The translations under genes and the position numbers were made by a program. A model generated the notes under the pieces. It worked only from the letters and a program-made list of their open reading frames with translations. It was not told the DNA's origin and made no database searches. From the IMG/VR virus record IMGVR_UViG_3300018015_000154, positions 1 to 22,891 of that record: DNA of 22,891 bases; one strand, written 5' to 3'. The stretch comes from a virus. Positions 1 through 6,356 of this stretch are shown here, in pieces; the first letter of the stretch is position 1, and each line of letters opens with the position of its first letter.

Positions 1-609
1 CGGCCAGCCATAATGCGTCTTCAGCTCGTAGATGGCCCATTGGTCGCCCCCGTTTGCCTGCTTTGCAAGCTTTTGCATGGTCATCCTGTCCATGGGGTTG
101 TCTATCGAAGTGGCAGGTTGCGTTCCAGGCCGCAAGGCCACGGCGCCGACGCGCGCGACGTACTCACACCGCAGGAGGTAGAGTTTAATGGGCTTTGCCT
201 CTTCGTTGGTGCTCTGCATGGCCGCTATGAGGAGCGCTTTGTACTCCAATAATATCGAGCGGTTATCGTCGGGGTCGAGGCTAAGTGCTTGTTTTATTTG
301 GATACGTACAGAATGTATAAATCCCCCCACCATTACCCCCGAAATACCATACCGATCGAGCAAATGTAGGAGGCCTTGGGGGTTTTTGTACCCCAAAAGT
401 TTGGCAAGATGGGCTGCGGAGGCCCTTCTGACCCCCTGGATTTCCACTGTCGGGAACCCGAAGTGCTGCCCTATGACCCTAAACATCTCGTTCGAGGTCT
501 CCCGGTCGATCCTCTCCAAATAGGTTTCTACCGCACTTTTGTTTTCTTCCATTAGGGCTATTTCCAGGCCCGTCATGTTGCTGATCGTAAAATCCGTGTT
601 CTTTTCCAT
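1..609 (-). CDS. Phage protein with BRO-N/antirepressor-like segment (partial, runs off left end)
   Basis: This minus-strand frame is open from an ATG at 607-609 to base 1 (203 codons), so the C-terminus lies outside the window. A Shine-Dalgarno AAGGAG sits 8 nt before the ATG. The protein begins MEKNTDFTISNMTG. Residues 61-88, around RRASAAHLAKLLGYKNPQG, resemble the DNA-binding start of BRO-N type antirepressors, in which an Ala-rich helix precedes a Leu-Gly-Tyr-x-Asn turn. That family is common in temperate phages and often acts in lysis-lysogeny control, but the match is by eye and moderate. The gene is last in the row 2288 to 1 that follows promoter 2437-2465. The frame has good codon structure, whereas the overlapping plus-strand frames look random. 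An unrelated phage regulatory protein is the alternative. Confidence 0.75.
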   Translation of the reverse strand, partial: MEKNTDFTISNMTGLEIALMEENKSAVETYLERIDRETSNEMFRVIGQHFGFPTVEIQGVRRASAAHLAKLLGYKNPQGLLHLLDRYGISGVMVGGFIHSVRIQIKQALSLDPDDNRSILLEYKALLIAAMQSTNEEAKPIKLYLLRCEYVARVGAVALRPGTQPATSIDNPMDRMTMQKLAKQANGGDQWAIYELKTHYGWP

Positions 610-644
610 GGTGATATCTCCTTCCTGATTTAGTGTTAGATGGT

Positions 645-920
645 TCATTGGGATTGCATGGGTCCGTTTCCCATGGCCTGTGCGAAGAAGACAAGAAACT
701 TCTGCATCCTGACGGCCTCGTCTATCATCGCCTGCGTCACCGTGATCCCGACGAGCACGTCTCCCGGCTTGGCGGCTATCATGTCCGCGAGGCGATCAAG
801 CGACCTTTCGCGAAAGCCAGGGTCCTCAAGCCAAAGTTTTAAAAAAGCCTCGTCGACTTCCTGCGCACTTGCATCATTGAAGGGATTGCCGCCGCCGTCT
901 CGCATGTTATTTTTGTTCAT
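645..920 (-). CDS. Small hypothetical phage protein
   Basis: This encodes 91 residues starting MNKNNMRDGGGNPFND. It is mostly helical and acidic in the first half, with no Cys, signal peptide or membrane segment. I do not recognise a family. The start lies 2 nt after the stop of the 923-1276 gene, so translation is probably coupled to it; a weak GGAG lies about 11 nt upstream. Met6 is a possible alternative start. The gene is part of the short-gene row 2288 to 1. The frame continues cleanly through the region and the opposite-strand frame has poor composition, which supports the minus strand. Confidence 0.65.
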   Translation of the reverse strand: MNKNNMRDGGGNPFNDASAQEVDEAFLKLWLEDPGFRERSLDRLADMIAAKPGDVLVGITVTQAMIDEAVRMQKFLVFFAQAMGNGPMQSQ

Positions 921-922
921 TG

Positions 923-1276
923 CTATAGGCTCCGAGCTCTTATGGCTTTAGCGACGTCTTCCAAGAAGGCCGCTGCTGCGTCCCATGCCTCTTTCTCTGT
1001 CTCGTAGAACCCGGAGACCCTGCCCATGCGCCCGTCCATGTGAAGTTCCTTGAGACCTAGAACTTCTCTTTCAATGGGTTCACCGGCCCCGCCGGATTCC
1101 CCTGGCGCGGGCATGATCATATTTATCGAGTAGATTATGTGTCCATGATCGTTCTCCGCGTCAGGCATTAACACTGCGCCGGCATTATCGAGAACCGTGT
1201 ACATCGCGCCCTTAAAGAAAAACGTCTCTACCGCGTTTGATCTGCTGGTGTACCTTATCTCCTTCTGCTCCTCCAT
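923..1276 (-). CDS. Hypothetical phage protein (117 aa)
   Basis: The protein is 117 residues, starting MEEQKEIRYTSRSNAVETFF. A good Shine-Dalgarno (AGGAG, about 7 nt before the ATG) fixes the start. The N-terminal half alternates hydrophobic and polar residues (FFFKGAMYTVLDNAGAVLM), suggesting a beta-rich fold, and the C-terminal 35 residues form an amphipathic helix rich in Ala and Glu. No signal peptide, Cys motif or membrane span is visible, and I do not recognise a family. It sits between the 1310-1717 gene (33 nt upstream) and the 645-920 gene (2 nt downstream). Confidence 0.7.
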   Translation of the reverse strand: MEEQKEIRYTSRSNAVETFFFKGAMYTVLDNAGAVLMPDAENDHGHIIYSINMIMPAPGESGGAGEPIEREVLGLKELHMDGRMGRVSGFYETEKEAWDAAAAFLEDVAKAIRARSL

Positions 1277-1309
1277 GCTTCTCTCCTCTTGGTTTGCCCC
1301 GACCGCGCG

Positions 1310-1717
1310 TCATACACCGTCGGGCAGGCAAAGTTTCTTCGTAACTTCCCCGGCTTCGCATCCCTTGCAGACGAAGCGGTGCTCTTCCTGGCCCGAATAA
1401 TCAAGGCACTCCCCCCTTTCGATCAGCACGTTATCCTGAGCACGGCACAGTATCTTTTCCGTCTCATGCGTCGGTGTTATCTCTATCGCCTCCCCGTCGC
1501 CTATCAGGTTGGCCGCGACGAGGCGCTTATAGGCGTTATTCCCCTTCTCGGCATACTTAGCGGCCAAGGCGACGGACTGTAGGAACTGGTTGGTCCTTTT
1601 CTCGATCTGGCTGTATACCTTTATCTGAGCATCCAGTTCCTCTCCGGTTATGCGCTTGGCCTTCACATCCGCCAACAACTGCCGCAGTTCCTTTATTTCC
1701 TGCTGAATCAGACCCAT
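1310..1717 (-). CDS. Hypothetical coiled-coil and Cys-motif phage protein
   Basis: The 135-residue product starts MGLIQQEIKELRQLLADVKA. GGAGG lies 7 nt before the ATG. Residues 1-60 form a charged amphipathic helix likely to be a coiled coil. The C-terminal third holds Cys residues (LC, ECLDY, then VCKGC), consistent with a small zinc-binding knuckle. A role in protein-protein or nucleic-acid binding is inferred only. The first 161 bases are also read in another frame as the tail of the upstream 1557-2288 gene. The reading here is better supported because the Shine-Dalgarno is strong and the composition is normal, whereas the overlapping tail looks like an out-of-frame translation. Confidence 0.75.
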   Translation of the reverse strand: MGLIQQEIKELRQLLADVKAKRITGEELDAQIKVYSQIEKRTNQFLQSVALAAKYAEKGNNAYKRLVAANLIGDGEAIEITPTHETEKILCRAQDNVLIERGECLDYSGQEEHRFVCKGCEAGEVTKKLCLPDGV

Positions 1718-2288
1718 GCATAGCCTCCTTGATCTGTTTTATAAGCCGTCTCAATTGCAGCTTCTCGCGTTCAATCTCTATTGTCTGTGGAGTTGGATCT
1801 ATGCCCCGCCGCCTTAGAACGAACTTAAGGTAACAGTCCCGGAGCTCGCCCCGCGATTTGGCGTCGCCTCTGCGGGTAGTCTCTGGATGCCGCTCGTGCG
1901 TTGCGCGGCAGTGCTCGCGGCGCCTTTCCGGGTTCGCGGCGCACCAGGCTTTTTGGATGCGGCGCTTTTTGTCGCGCCATTCCGGATTGCTTTTTCTGTA
2001 TTCCTTTTGCCTTTCTATGGACTGCTTAATGAGTTTCCTGCGGTTTTTAAGGTAATAAGTATGGCTGTGTTTCTTAAGTTTTGCAGCATTCTTTGCTCTC
2101 CATTCCTTAACCTTTTCTTTATTATTCGCGTACCATTCATCATATCCAGCCCGGCAGCATTCTTTGCATTTCCGCCCTCCTCGCCTCATGTACCAATATT
2201 CAGCCGTGAATGGCTTTTCCTTTCCGCATTTTGTGCAGGTTCTTGTTTGATCTATGGCCTTTTTGTAGCCGTCATCCGCTATGGGCAT
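1557..2288 (-). CDS. Zinc-ribbon, basic helical phage protein (HNH-associated type)
   Basis: The product is 243 residues starting MPIADDGYKKAIDQ. A CxxC at 18-21 (CTKC) and a second at 41-44 (CKEC) form a probable four-Cys zinc ribbon. They are followed by a long Lys/Arg-rich helical region with repeated Tyr/Trp-x-x-Asn motifs, then LRDCYLKFVLRRRG and TIEIEREKLQLRRLIK. This layout is common in phage proteins that resemble HNH-endonuclease accessory proteins, but no HNH catalytic motif is visible. The last 53 residues (from about 1717) overlap the next gene and look like an out-of-frame reading of it, so the original stop may have been lost. The gene is preceded by a promoter (2437-2465) and the structured leader element 2326-2394. 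Only a weak AGG lies before the ATG. Confidence 0.7.
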   Translation of the reverse strand: MPIADDGYKKAIDQTRTCTKCGKEKPFTAEYWYMRRGGRKCKECCRAGYDEWYANNKEKVKEWRAKNAAKLKKHSHTYYLKNRRKLIKQSIERQKEYRKSNPEWRDKKRRIQKAWCAANPERRREHCRATHERHPETTRRGDAKSRGELRDCYLKFVLRRRGIDPTPQTIEIEREKLQLRRLIKQIKEAMHGSDSAGNKGTAAVVGGCEGQAHNRRGTGCSDKGIQPDREKDQPVPTVRRLGR

Positions 2289-2325
2289 CTTTGCCTGTCA
2301 CTTGCTGAATTGTGATAATAAAAGA

Positions 2326-2394
2326 TTTCCCCGAGTGTGGAATCGGCCCAGACAAGCCGGCCCAGGCCTCACCACATGGGCGCACTCGGGGAAA
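2326..2394 (-). ncRNA. Structured leader element A (three-way-junction RNA-like)
   Basis: A perfect 12-bp inverted repeat (2326-2337 with 2383-2394, core CCCCGAGTG/CACTCGGGG) encloses two smaller helices: CGGC...GCCG at about 2344-2359 and GCCCA...TGGGC at about 2359-2381. The same arrangement, with shared unpaired bases (GAGGC before TGGGCCGGCTT, read on the minus strand), recurs at 2978-3060. The element lies in the leader of the 1557-2288 gene, about 40 nt after the predicted -10 and 37 nt before the start codon. I do not recognise it as a known riboswitch. It could be a regulatory leader, an attenuator or a bidirectional terminator. Confidence 0.55.
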
Positions 2395-2436
2395 ACATGT
2401 ATTTGTAAATGTACAGTTCTGGTTCATTCCGCAGAG

Positions 2437-2465
2437 AGTCTAACCTCCATAAAACCCCATGTCAA
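2437..2465 (-). promoter_or_regulatory. Sigma70-type promoter for the 2288-to-1 gene row
   Basis: On the minus strand a consensus -35 TTGACA (2460-2465) is followed after 17 nt by TAGACT (2437-2442, 4 of 6 matches to TATAAT). The predicted transcript would start near 2430 and carry element A in a leader of about 140 nt. Weak dyad symmetry (CATGTA...AATG, about 2396-2414) just downstream could be an operator, but is not strong. Confidence 0.6.
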
Positions 2466-2480
2466 GGGGTAATTTGTCGG

Positions 2481-2520
2481 AAAAGTGCGGTAAGGGCTAA
2501 TTATTTTATACCGCACTTTT
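2481..2520 (-). terminator. Intrinsic, probably bidirectional terminator
   Basis: A perfect 12-bp inverted repeat, AAAAGTGCGGTA (2481-2492) and TACCGCACTTTT (2509-2520), surrounds a 16-nt AT-rich loop. Read on the minus strand it begins 18 nt after the stop of the 2539-2928 gene and ends with a T run, as expected of an intrinsic terminator. It separates that unit from the next promoter at 2437-2465. Confidence 0.75.
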
Positions 2521-2538
2521 CGCAAATATGCGGTACGG

Positions 2539-2928
2539 TCACCGGCCGCCAGGCCCCCTCGGTGCCAGACCGCCCATGACCAGCGTGAGCTCCGGCCGGA
2601 ACCGGTCTGCCTCGGGGGCGCCCTCGGGCCTCCAGGGCTCCGCTAAGAGATGTGCGGCGGCGTAGGCATCGGCCTCGTCTTCGGTCATGCTTTGTGTCCT
2701 GCGGACATGGAAGGCCGAGGCGGCCTCCTCGATCTTGAAGAGGGGGACGAGGACATCGTATAGAATCTCCTTCGGCCAGACTATCCAGCCATTCGGCCGG
2801 GCCAGGCCGTAGAGATTGAGCCGAAGATTGTTCGCGTTGGCCCTGACGATACGCTTGAGCCTGTCACAGAGCGGGCAATGGTGAATATGCTCGCACCGCC
2901 CCTTTACCACTCCTTGCAGTTGCCTCAT
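2539..2928 (-). CDS. Small Cys/His zinc-motif phage protein
   Basis: The 129-residue product starts MRQLQGVVKGRCEHIHHC. The start is set by GGAGG seven nt before the ATG at 2926-2928; a longer frame from 2970 lacks such a site. Residues 12-21 (CEHIHHCPLC) form a compact Cys/His cluster likely to bind zinc. The middle contains GLARPNGWIVWPKEILYDVLVPLFK and the C-terminal 40 residues are Pro/Arg-rich and probably disordered. I do not recognise the family; the zinc motif suggests nucleic-acid or protein contact. It has its own promoter (near 3133-3161), its own structured leader (2978-3060) and a terminator just downstream, so it forms a monocistronic unit. Confidence 0.75.
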   Translation of the reverse strand: MRQLQGVVKGRCEHIHHCPLCDRLKRIVRANANNLRLNLYGLARPNGWIVWPKEILYDVLVPLFKIEEAASAFHVRRTQSMTEDEADAYAAAHLLAEPWRPEGAPEADRFRPELTLVMGGLAPRGPGGR

Positions 2929-2977
2929 ACTGCACCTCCGATAGTTTTTAGCCTCGGTTTTAGCCGGCACGCAAAAA

Positions 2978-3060
2978 GCCCGAGTGCTGCTACGGCTCTA
3001 TCGGAAGCCGGCCCATGCCTCGCGGCCCGGTCAAAAACCGGTTTTATGAGCGCACTCGGG
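2978..3060 (-). ncRNA. Structured leader element B (second copy of the three-way-junction RNA-like element)
   Basis: A 9-bp outer stem (2979-2987 CCCGAGTGC with 3052-3060 GCACTCGGG) encloses CGGCT...AGCCG (about 2993-3010) and GCCCAT...ATGAGC (about 3011-3051, one mismatch). The second helix is extended in this copy by an inserted CCGGT-CAAAA-ACCGG hairpin. Stem sequence, junction bases and order match element A at 2326-2394, while loops and linker lengths differ. On the minus strand the final stem is followed by CTTTTT, so it may also work as a terminator or attenuator. It lies 50 nt before the start of the 2539-2928 gene. Confidence 0.55.
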
Positions 3061-3120
3061 ACACTTCAGCCCTTAAAATAGAAAATCCCTTTCGTGAGGC
3101 CAAGGGCAGCCCCGATAGAT

Positions 3121-3161
3121 CGTAGCAATAATAGGCTACGGCAGCTTAGAGGCTATGTCAA
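3121..3161 (-). promoter_or_regulatory. Promoter and dyad operator for the 2539-2928 unit
   Basis: On the minus strand TTGACA (3156-3161) is followed after 17 nt by TAGCCT (3133-3138), or after 22 nt by TATTAT (3128-3133). A perfect 6-bp dyad, CGTAGC (3121-3126) and GCTACG (3135-3140), straddles the -10 region, as expected of a repressor operator. The -35 and spacing match the promoter at 2437-2465. The rest of the interval to 3190 shows no gene. Confidence 0.45.
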
Positions 3162-3190
3162 GAAAATAATGAGCGCGAACTGCCGCCGGC

Positions 3191-3712
3191 CTAGTACAGC
3201 ATCTTGTAGCCTCGGTTTATCATGCAATTGTACAGGAGAGTATCAACCTGATTAACCACGGATGCGGCCCCCGTTATACCACCCGCTGCAGCACCGCTGG
3301 AGGCCCCTGCAGCGGCTATTCCGCCAGATGCCGAGTTGCCCAGACCGACGGCGCGACCCGTTGAATATCCGAGGCCCGCGCCGAGCGCGGCGCCGACCAA
3401 GGAGCCAACCGCCGCGCGCCTGCCTTGTTCCTCTAGCACTCTGCGGCCCTCGGCCGCACCTAAATTATTGCACACATTGAGGTCAAAAAAGTACAGCGGC
3501 CCCTTTGATATAGGATCTACCCTGTTGTCTAGTTTTGCAAGGGACCTAAAGACTTTAGCCTCATCGAACCTGTCCGCTGCTACCTTCAGCTCGTCAAGAG
3601 AGTAGACCGTTAACATTGGTGCCGCGGTTATTTGAAATGTCATCTCCGCTTCGCCTCTTACTACCTTAATTGAATACGTCCGATCGGCCACGGCGGGGGC
3701 CAAGGCGGCCAT
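3191..3712 (-). CDS. C-terminal part of an interrupted PDZ-like lipoprotein (glycine-zipper region)
   Basis: The 173-residue frame starts MAALAPAVADRTYSIKVV. Its first 30 residues (TYSIKVVRGEAEMTFQI) look like the last two strands of a PDZ domain. The first part of that domain is the C-terminus of the 3722-4108 frame. Both frames are in the same register, separated by one TAA at 3722-3724 and three codons, and there is no Shine-Dalgarno before this ATG. I therefore read the two as one lipoprotein gene broken by a nonsense codon. Residues 100-150 form a Gly/Ala zipper (for example AVGSLVGAALGAGLGYS) likely to insert in or associate with a membrane. Translation restart at the ATG is a less likely alternative. 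Confidence 0.6.
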   Translation of the reverse strand: MAALAPAVADRTYSIKVVRGEAEMTFQITAAPMLTVYSLDELKVAADRFDEAKVFRSLAKLDNRVDPISKGPLYFFDLNVCNNLGAAEGRRVLEEQGRRAAVGSLVGAALGAGLGYSTGRAVGLGNSASGGIAAAGASSGAAAGGITGAASVVNQVDTLLYNCMINRGYKMLY

Positions 3713-3721
3713 GTCGCGTAT

Positions 3722-4108
3722 TTAGGTAATTGGTATGCCACCTATTTCTATAATTCTATCCCCGAGCATTACCCCGGCGGTCTGCGCCGGCCCGCGGACC
3801 TTCCTGACGAAAACGGGCGCGTCTAGGTCTACAGCCTGTATTGTTACGCCTGGAGGCCACCAGCCTATTCCCGTTACGGCTGCCTGATCCACGGGCCGCA
3901 GCCCAAAGGTCGACAGCCACCGGCCGGGGCAGTCATCTGCTCTGCAAGCAAGTAGGAGCCCGGCCCCATCATAACGCATAACCTGCTTTACGGAACCGGG
4001 GTCAGGTACATAGGTTCCTGCACCGCAACCGATTAATATTATGAGGATGCTTCCAGCCAAAATTGCTCTACCCAGACCCAGCCAGGATTTTTTTGAGATT
4101 GGCCGCAT
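3722..4108 (-). CDS. N-terminal part of an interrupted PDZ-like lipoprotein
   Basis: The 128-residue frame starts MRPISKKSWLGLGRAILAG; GAGGAGG precedes the ATG at 4106-4108. Residues 12-28 form a hydrophobic signal ending in the lipobox LIGC (Cys28), so the protein should be lipid-modified after export. The C-terminus (VRGPAQTAGVMLGDRIIEIG) has the typical middle of a PDZ domain and then stops abruptly at GGIPIT with TAA. The rest of the PDZ fold follows in frame in 3191-3712, so a premature stop is likely. In prophages such lipoproteins are often moron genes that alter the host envelope; that role here is inference. Confidence 0.65.
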   Translation of the reverse strand: MRPISKKSWLGLGRAILAGSILIILIGCGAGTYVPDPGSVKQVMRYDGAGLLLACRADDCPGRWLSTFGLRPVDQAAVTGIGWWPPGVTIQAVDLDAPVFVRKVRGPAQTAGVMLGDRIIEIGGIPIT

Positions 4109-4277
4109 ATTGTCCTCCTCTATTGCTTTTCTCACATTCTACCAGAAGCGCATTCAAGAGGGAATTACAAAATAAGTCCCTTTTGGAATGACGGAATTAT
4201 TGAATCGTGCAATTAATGAATTGGGGCCGGAGGAAATTTCGACTGGGCTACCCACGCCCAGGCATGGGTCGTGCACC

Positions 4278-4769
4278 TCACTTGTTTATCAACTTCGCTA
4301 TTTCCTGCTCGATCGGCGTGGTGACGCCTACCTCCGAGCTGAATGCCGTAAACCCGTCCGTCAGGTAATCCCGCGCGCCGTACTTTGCCGATGAGCCGGT
4401 GCCCTCGCGGATGACGCGGGCATATAACGCGGAGTCGAAGATCACCGTCTCGAAAGGGCCGGCTGTGAAAGAACCCGCGTCGCCCGACATTGATTCGCCC
4501 GGATGCAGCCAGTTGAGTGATTGGCGGAGCCATCCCGTACGTACCGGGACCGGGTAGCCCCCTGGATCGATCTGTTGGGGCGTCCACTTTCGGTTTTTCG
4601 TAGTGCCTTTGGCCCCCGTGCCGCTTAGCCAGGCTCGCGCCCGGTCGAATATGCCGGCACCAATTGTAGTGAGGCCCCTGTTCACGGCCTCGGGTAGTTC
4701 GTCGGCGATACGCTCCAGATTGTTGATGACTATCTTATCACCATCAATAGTAATGTTAAGGTCAAGCAT
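4278..4769 (-). CDS. HK97 gp10-like phage morphogenesis protein (second copy)
   Basis: The 163-residue product starts MLDLNITIDGDKIVINNLER. The start has GGAG about 7 nt upstream. It is closely related to the 22080-22604 product: about 45 residues around ETVIFDSALYARVIREGTGS are almost identical, and YPVPVRTGWLRQSL matches YPVPARTGFLRQLL. The N-terminal beta strand and helix, then a tail-completion core, fit the HK97 gp10/virion morphogenesis type, which joins head and tail. This copy lies far from the other structural genes, between two lipoproteins, and lacks the heptamer repeats of the right-hand copy. It may be a duplicate or the remains of another phage module. Confidence 0.8.
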   Translation of the reverse strand: MLDLNITIDGDKIVINNLERIADELPEAVNRGLTTIGAGIFDRARAWLSGTGAKGTTKNRKWTPQQIDPGGYPVPVRTGWLRQSLNWLHPGESMSGDAGSFTAGPFETVIFDSALYARVIREGTGSSAKYGARDYLTDGFTAFSSEVGVTTPIEQEIAKLINK

Positions 4770-4923
4770 CGTTATTCTCCTTTGATGATTTTTACGGAAC
4801 TATCGGCCATGCTTCAGAAATAGCAGAAAAAGAGGAAATCGTACGGCAGGGGATTGCAAAAAAGGGCGCCTCAAAACAGAGATTGCTTTTCATCGCTGTC
4901 CGTGCAACGATATAAAATCGAAT

Positions 4924-5448
4924 ATGAAAACTTCTTGTGGTGTTCCTGTCGCGAATTTGATGCTACTTGCCGCCTGTCTTATCATTTTAGCGGTCTCTTG
5001 CGTTCCCTCTCATAGAGTGGTGATGAGCGAATACACCCAGAGACCCCCATCATGCGGTCCCAGTGAATACCCAGCCAGAGGCGAGACGAGCCTTTTGTTC
5101 AGAACTTACGCGGGCGAGCTGCTTTACCAGATCAGTCCGGCAATAGAGACAATCGTGGCCCACAAATTATGCGGCGACAGCAATTTAGCCCGGCAACTGG
5201 ACAATGGCAGTCTGCGCGTCATCATAACCGGAATCAACCCTGAGTTTGGGAGAAAGTGGGCAGGCTTCGACATCATGCTCGGATATTCCGGCTATATGCT
5301 TGTCAACGGCAACGCGCGCCCTTTTAATGTGAGTACGATGCAACGGGTGCCCGGCAACCTGGAAGCGAAAAAGTTAGGGCCCGTCATAGAAGAAAGCACG
5401 GAGCAGTTTGCCGCTGAGATAGCCCGCCTGATCTCAGGAACGCCGTAG
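4924..5448 (+). CDS. Predicted lipoprotein, only clear plus-strand gene
   Basis: The 174-residue product starts MKTSCGVPVANLMLLAACLI. A hydrophobic signal ends in AVSC (Cys26), a type II signal peptide. The mature part is about 149 residues with two early Cys (PSCGPSEY and KLCGD) and an even beta/alpha pattern. I recognise no family. TATAAA at 4911-4916 lies 8 nt before the ATG with no Shine-Dalgarno, so the message may be leaderless. The orientation opposes all neighbours and the stop converges on the 5457-5753 gene. It fits a moron-type accessory gene with its own transcription, or a host gene. Confidence 0.7.
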   Translation: MKTSCGVPVANLMLLAACLIILAVSCVPSHRVVMSEYTQRPPSCGPSEYPARGETSLLFRTYAGELLYQISPAIETIVAHKLCGDSNLARQLDNGSLRVIITGINPEFGRKWAGFDIMLGYSGYMLVNGNARPFNVSTMQRVPGNLEAKKLGPVIEESTEQFAAEIARLISGTP

Positions 5449-5456
5449 AAAATTGA

Positions 5457-5753
5457 TTATTTCTTGAAGAAACCCTTTATGATGTCAAGGACTGTGCGTC
5501 TTTTTCGCGGCTGGGCAGAAACTCCGTATGTTTCCGAGTGGGCCGGTGTGTACGAGCAACGGCAGCCAAGATGCGTATCCAATACGGGGATGGGGCATTT
5601 GGCTATTGGATATTCCTTTGCCATGGCCATGCATAGCGGGCATGCATCCGGAGCCGGAACAAACAGCATCGCATTGACCCACGGGCCAGGCCAGCAGTTC
5701 TTCCTCTCGAGATGTATCTCAATGGACTGAAGGCCGTAAGGCAAGTACCTCAT
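5457..5753 (-). CDS. Short Cys-rich protein resembling the zinc end of a phage minor head protein
   Basis: The 98-residue frame starts MRYLPYGLQSIEIHLERKN. It holds CPLC (38-41) and, 19 residues later, HLGCRC (His61, Cys64, Cys66). This spacing resembles the C-terminal CxxC...HxxCRC motif of SPP1 gp7/Mu F-type head morphogenesis proteins, but the rest of such a protein (over 200 residues) is absent. The stand-alone motif could be a remnant or a separate zinc-binding miniprotein. The start overlaps the end of the 5719-5997 frame by 35 nt, and there is no strong ribosome binding site. The tail GFFKK is basic. Confidence 0.5.
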   Translation of the reverse strand: MRYLPYGLQSIEIHLERKNCWPGPWVNAMLFVPAPDACPLCMAMAKEYPIAKCPIPVLDTHLGCRCSYTPAHSETYGVSAQPRKRRTVLDIIKGFFKK

Positions 5754-5997
5754 CCTGTGCGGACTCGTTGACCAAACCGGAGGAAGTGAGATGGTCTTCG
5801 CGATGGGCCCACATCTTTGCGCCGACTTCTTTTGCGGTCATGGGCCTTGGTAGCCGAACAGTCCCTTTTCTTGGCGTCGCATGTGTCGTTATAATCGTAT
5901 TAAGTAACTTGATGCAGGTCTTTATGCTCGATTTGCGGTCTTTCCATATCGTGGGGTCCATTAATTCGGCCAGTTTCCTAATCTGGTTAGCATTCAT
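5719..5997 (-). CDS. Small hypothetical helical protein
   Basis: The 92-residue frame starts MNANQIRKLAELMDPTIW. It is helical and basic with no Cys, signal or membrane span, and I recognise no family. The ribosome binding site is poor. The frame is preferred over the overlapping plus-strand frame because that one has no recognisable features and ends in a repeat. A promoter was not seen; the 15-nt-unit repeat at 6027-6075 lies just upstream. Confidence 0.45.
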   Translation of the reverse strand: MNANQIRKLAELMDPTIWKDRKSSIKTCIKLLNTIITTHATPRKGTVRLPRPMTAKEVGAKMWAHREDHLTSSGLVNESAQDEVLALRPSVH

Positions 5998-6026
5998 ACA
6001 GGCCCCTTTGGGCTGTCGAATATGTA

Positions 6027-6075
6027 CTTTCAGATATATTACTTCAGATATATTACCACAAGGTAAGATAGCGGA
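6027..6075. repeat. 15-nt-unit intergenic repeat, short copy
   Basis: The stretch CTTTCAGATATATTACTTCAG, then ATATATTACCACAAGG and TAAGATAGCGGAT, recurs at 12311-12375 with the same flanks and one additional 15-nt unit (TATATTACTTCAGGG). The unit number therefore differs between the two loci. The following bases (6076-6135) contain the run TTGAGCGGGAATGACAG but no gene. Confidence 0.65.
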
Positions 6076-6135
6076 TTGCCGCGCTTGAGCGGGAATGACA
6101 GATAAAGTGAAGGCGGGGGCCGGATGGTGCGCCTT

Positions 6136-6339
6136 TCATGGTAACTTATCAGAGAGAACTTGCACACCTCCATTTGTGCAGTAATTCATTAAACGGTCAA
6201 CCGAGGTTTGATTTTGACAGGGACACTTGAAATATTTCGCGGGGGAAAAGATCATGTCAAATGTGGCAAAAAGAATATAGATTCCTATCCTCCTCTTGCA
6301 GTAAGGGCAAATCCATTGAATCGGTAGCTCTTTTGCCAT
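6136..6339 (-). CDS. Small zinc-ribbon protein
   Basis: The 67-residue product starts MAKELPIQWICPYCKRRIG. CPYC near the N-terminus and CPC 30 residues later (KYFKCPCQN) suggest a four-ligand zinc ribbon with a hydrophobic middle. Function is not recognised. The ATG at 6337-6339 lies only 8 nt after an extended -10 (6348-6356), so translation may start without a leader; no Shine-Dalgarno is visible. A longer frame starts from TTG at 6348, inside that -10. Confidence 0.5.
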   Translation of the reverse strand: MAKELPIQWICPYCKRRIGIYILFATFDMIFSPAKYFKCPCQNQTSVDRLMNYCTNGGVQVLSDKLP

Positions 6340-6347
6340 GATTTTCA

Positions 6348-6356
6348 ATTATAGCA
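6348..6356 (-). promoter_or_regulatory. Extended -10 promoter for the 6136-6339 gene
   Basis: The minus-strand sequence TGCTATAAT is a perfect extended -10 element. No convincing -35 is visible, as is usual for extended -10 promoters. The predicted start of transcription falls at or next to the ATG at 6339, suggesting a leaderless message. Confidence 0.45.

Noticed and set aside
188-694. Short frames at 188-523 (plus) and 479-694 (minus)
   Set aside because: They overlap the better-supported partial gene 1-609 (minus), which has a Shine-Dalgarno and normal protein composition.
2481-2520. Inverted pair of AAGTGCGGT, the Pasteurellaceae DNA uptake sequence
   Set aside because: Only this pair and a stray near-match or two are present, and the GC-rich genes do not look like Haemophilus. 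It is better explained as a terminator stem.
2978-3060. tRNA-like element (7-bp acceptor-like stem, about 82 nt)
   Set aside because: No T-arm GTTCRA motif, no proper D-arm and no anticodon arm on either strand.
4243-4261. Hairpin CTGGGC-TACCCAC-GCCCAG as terminator after the left gp10-like gene
   Set aside because: The stem is only 6 bp and no T run follows on the minus strand.
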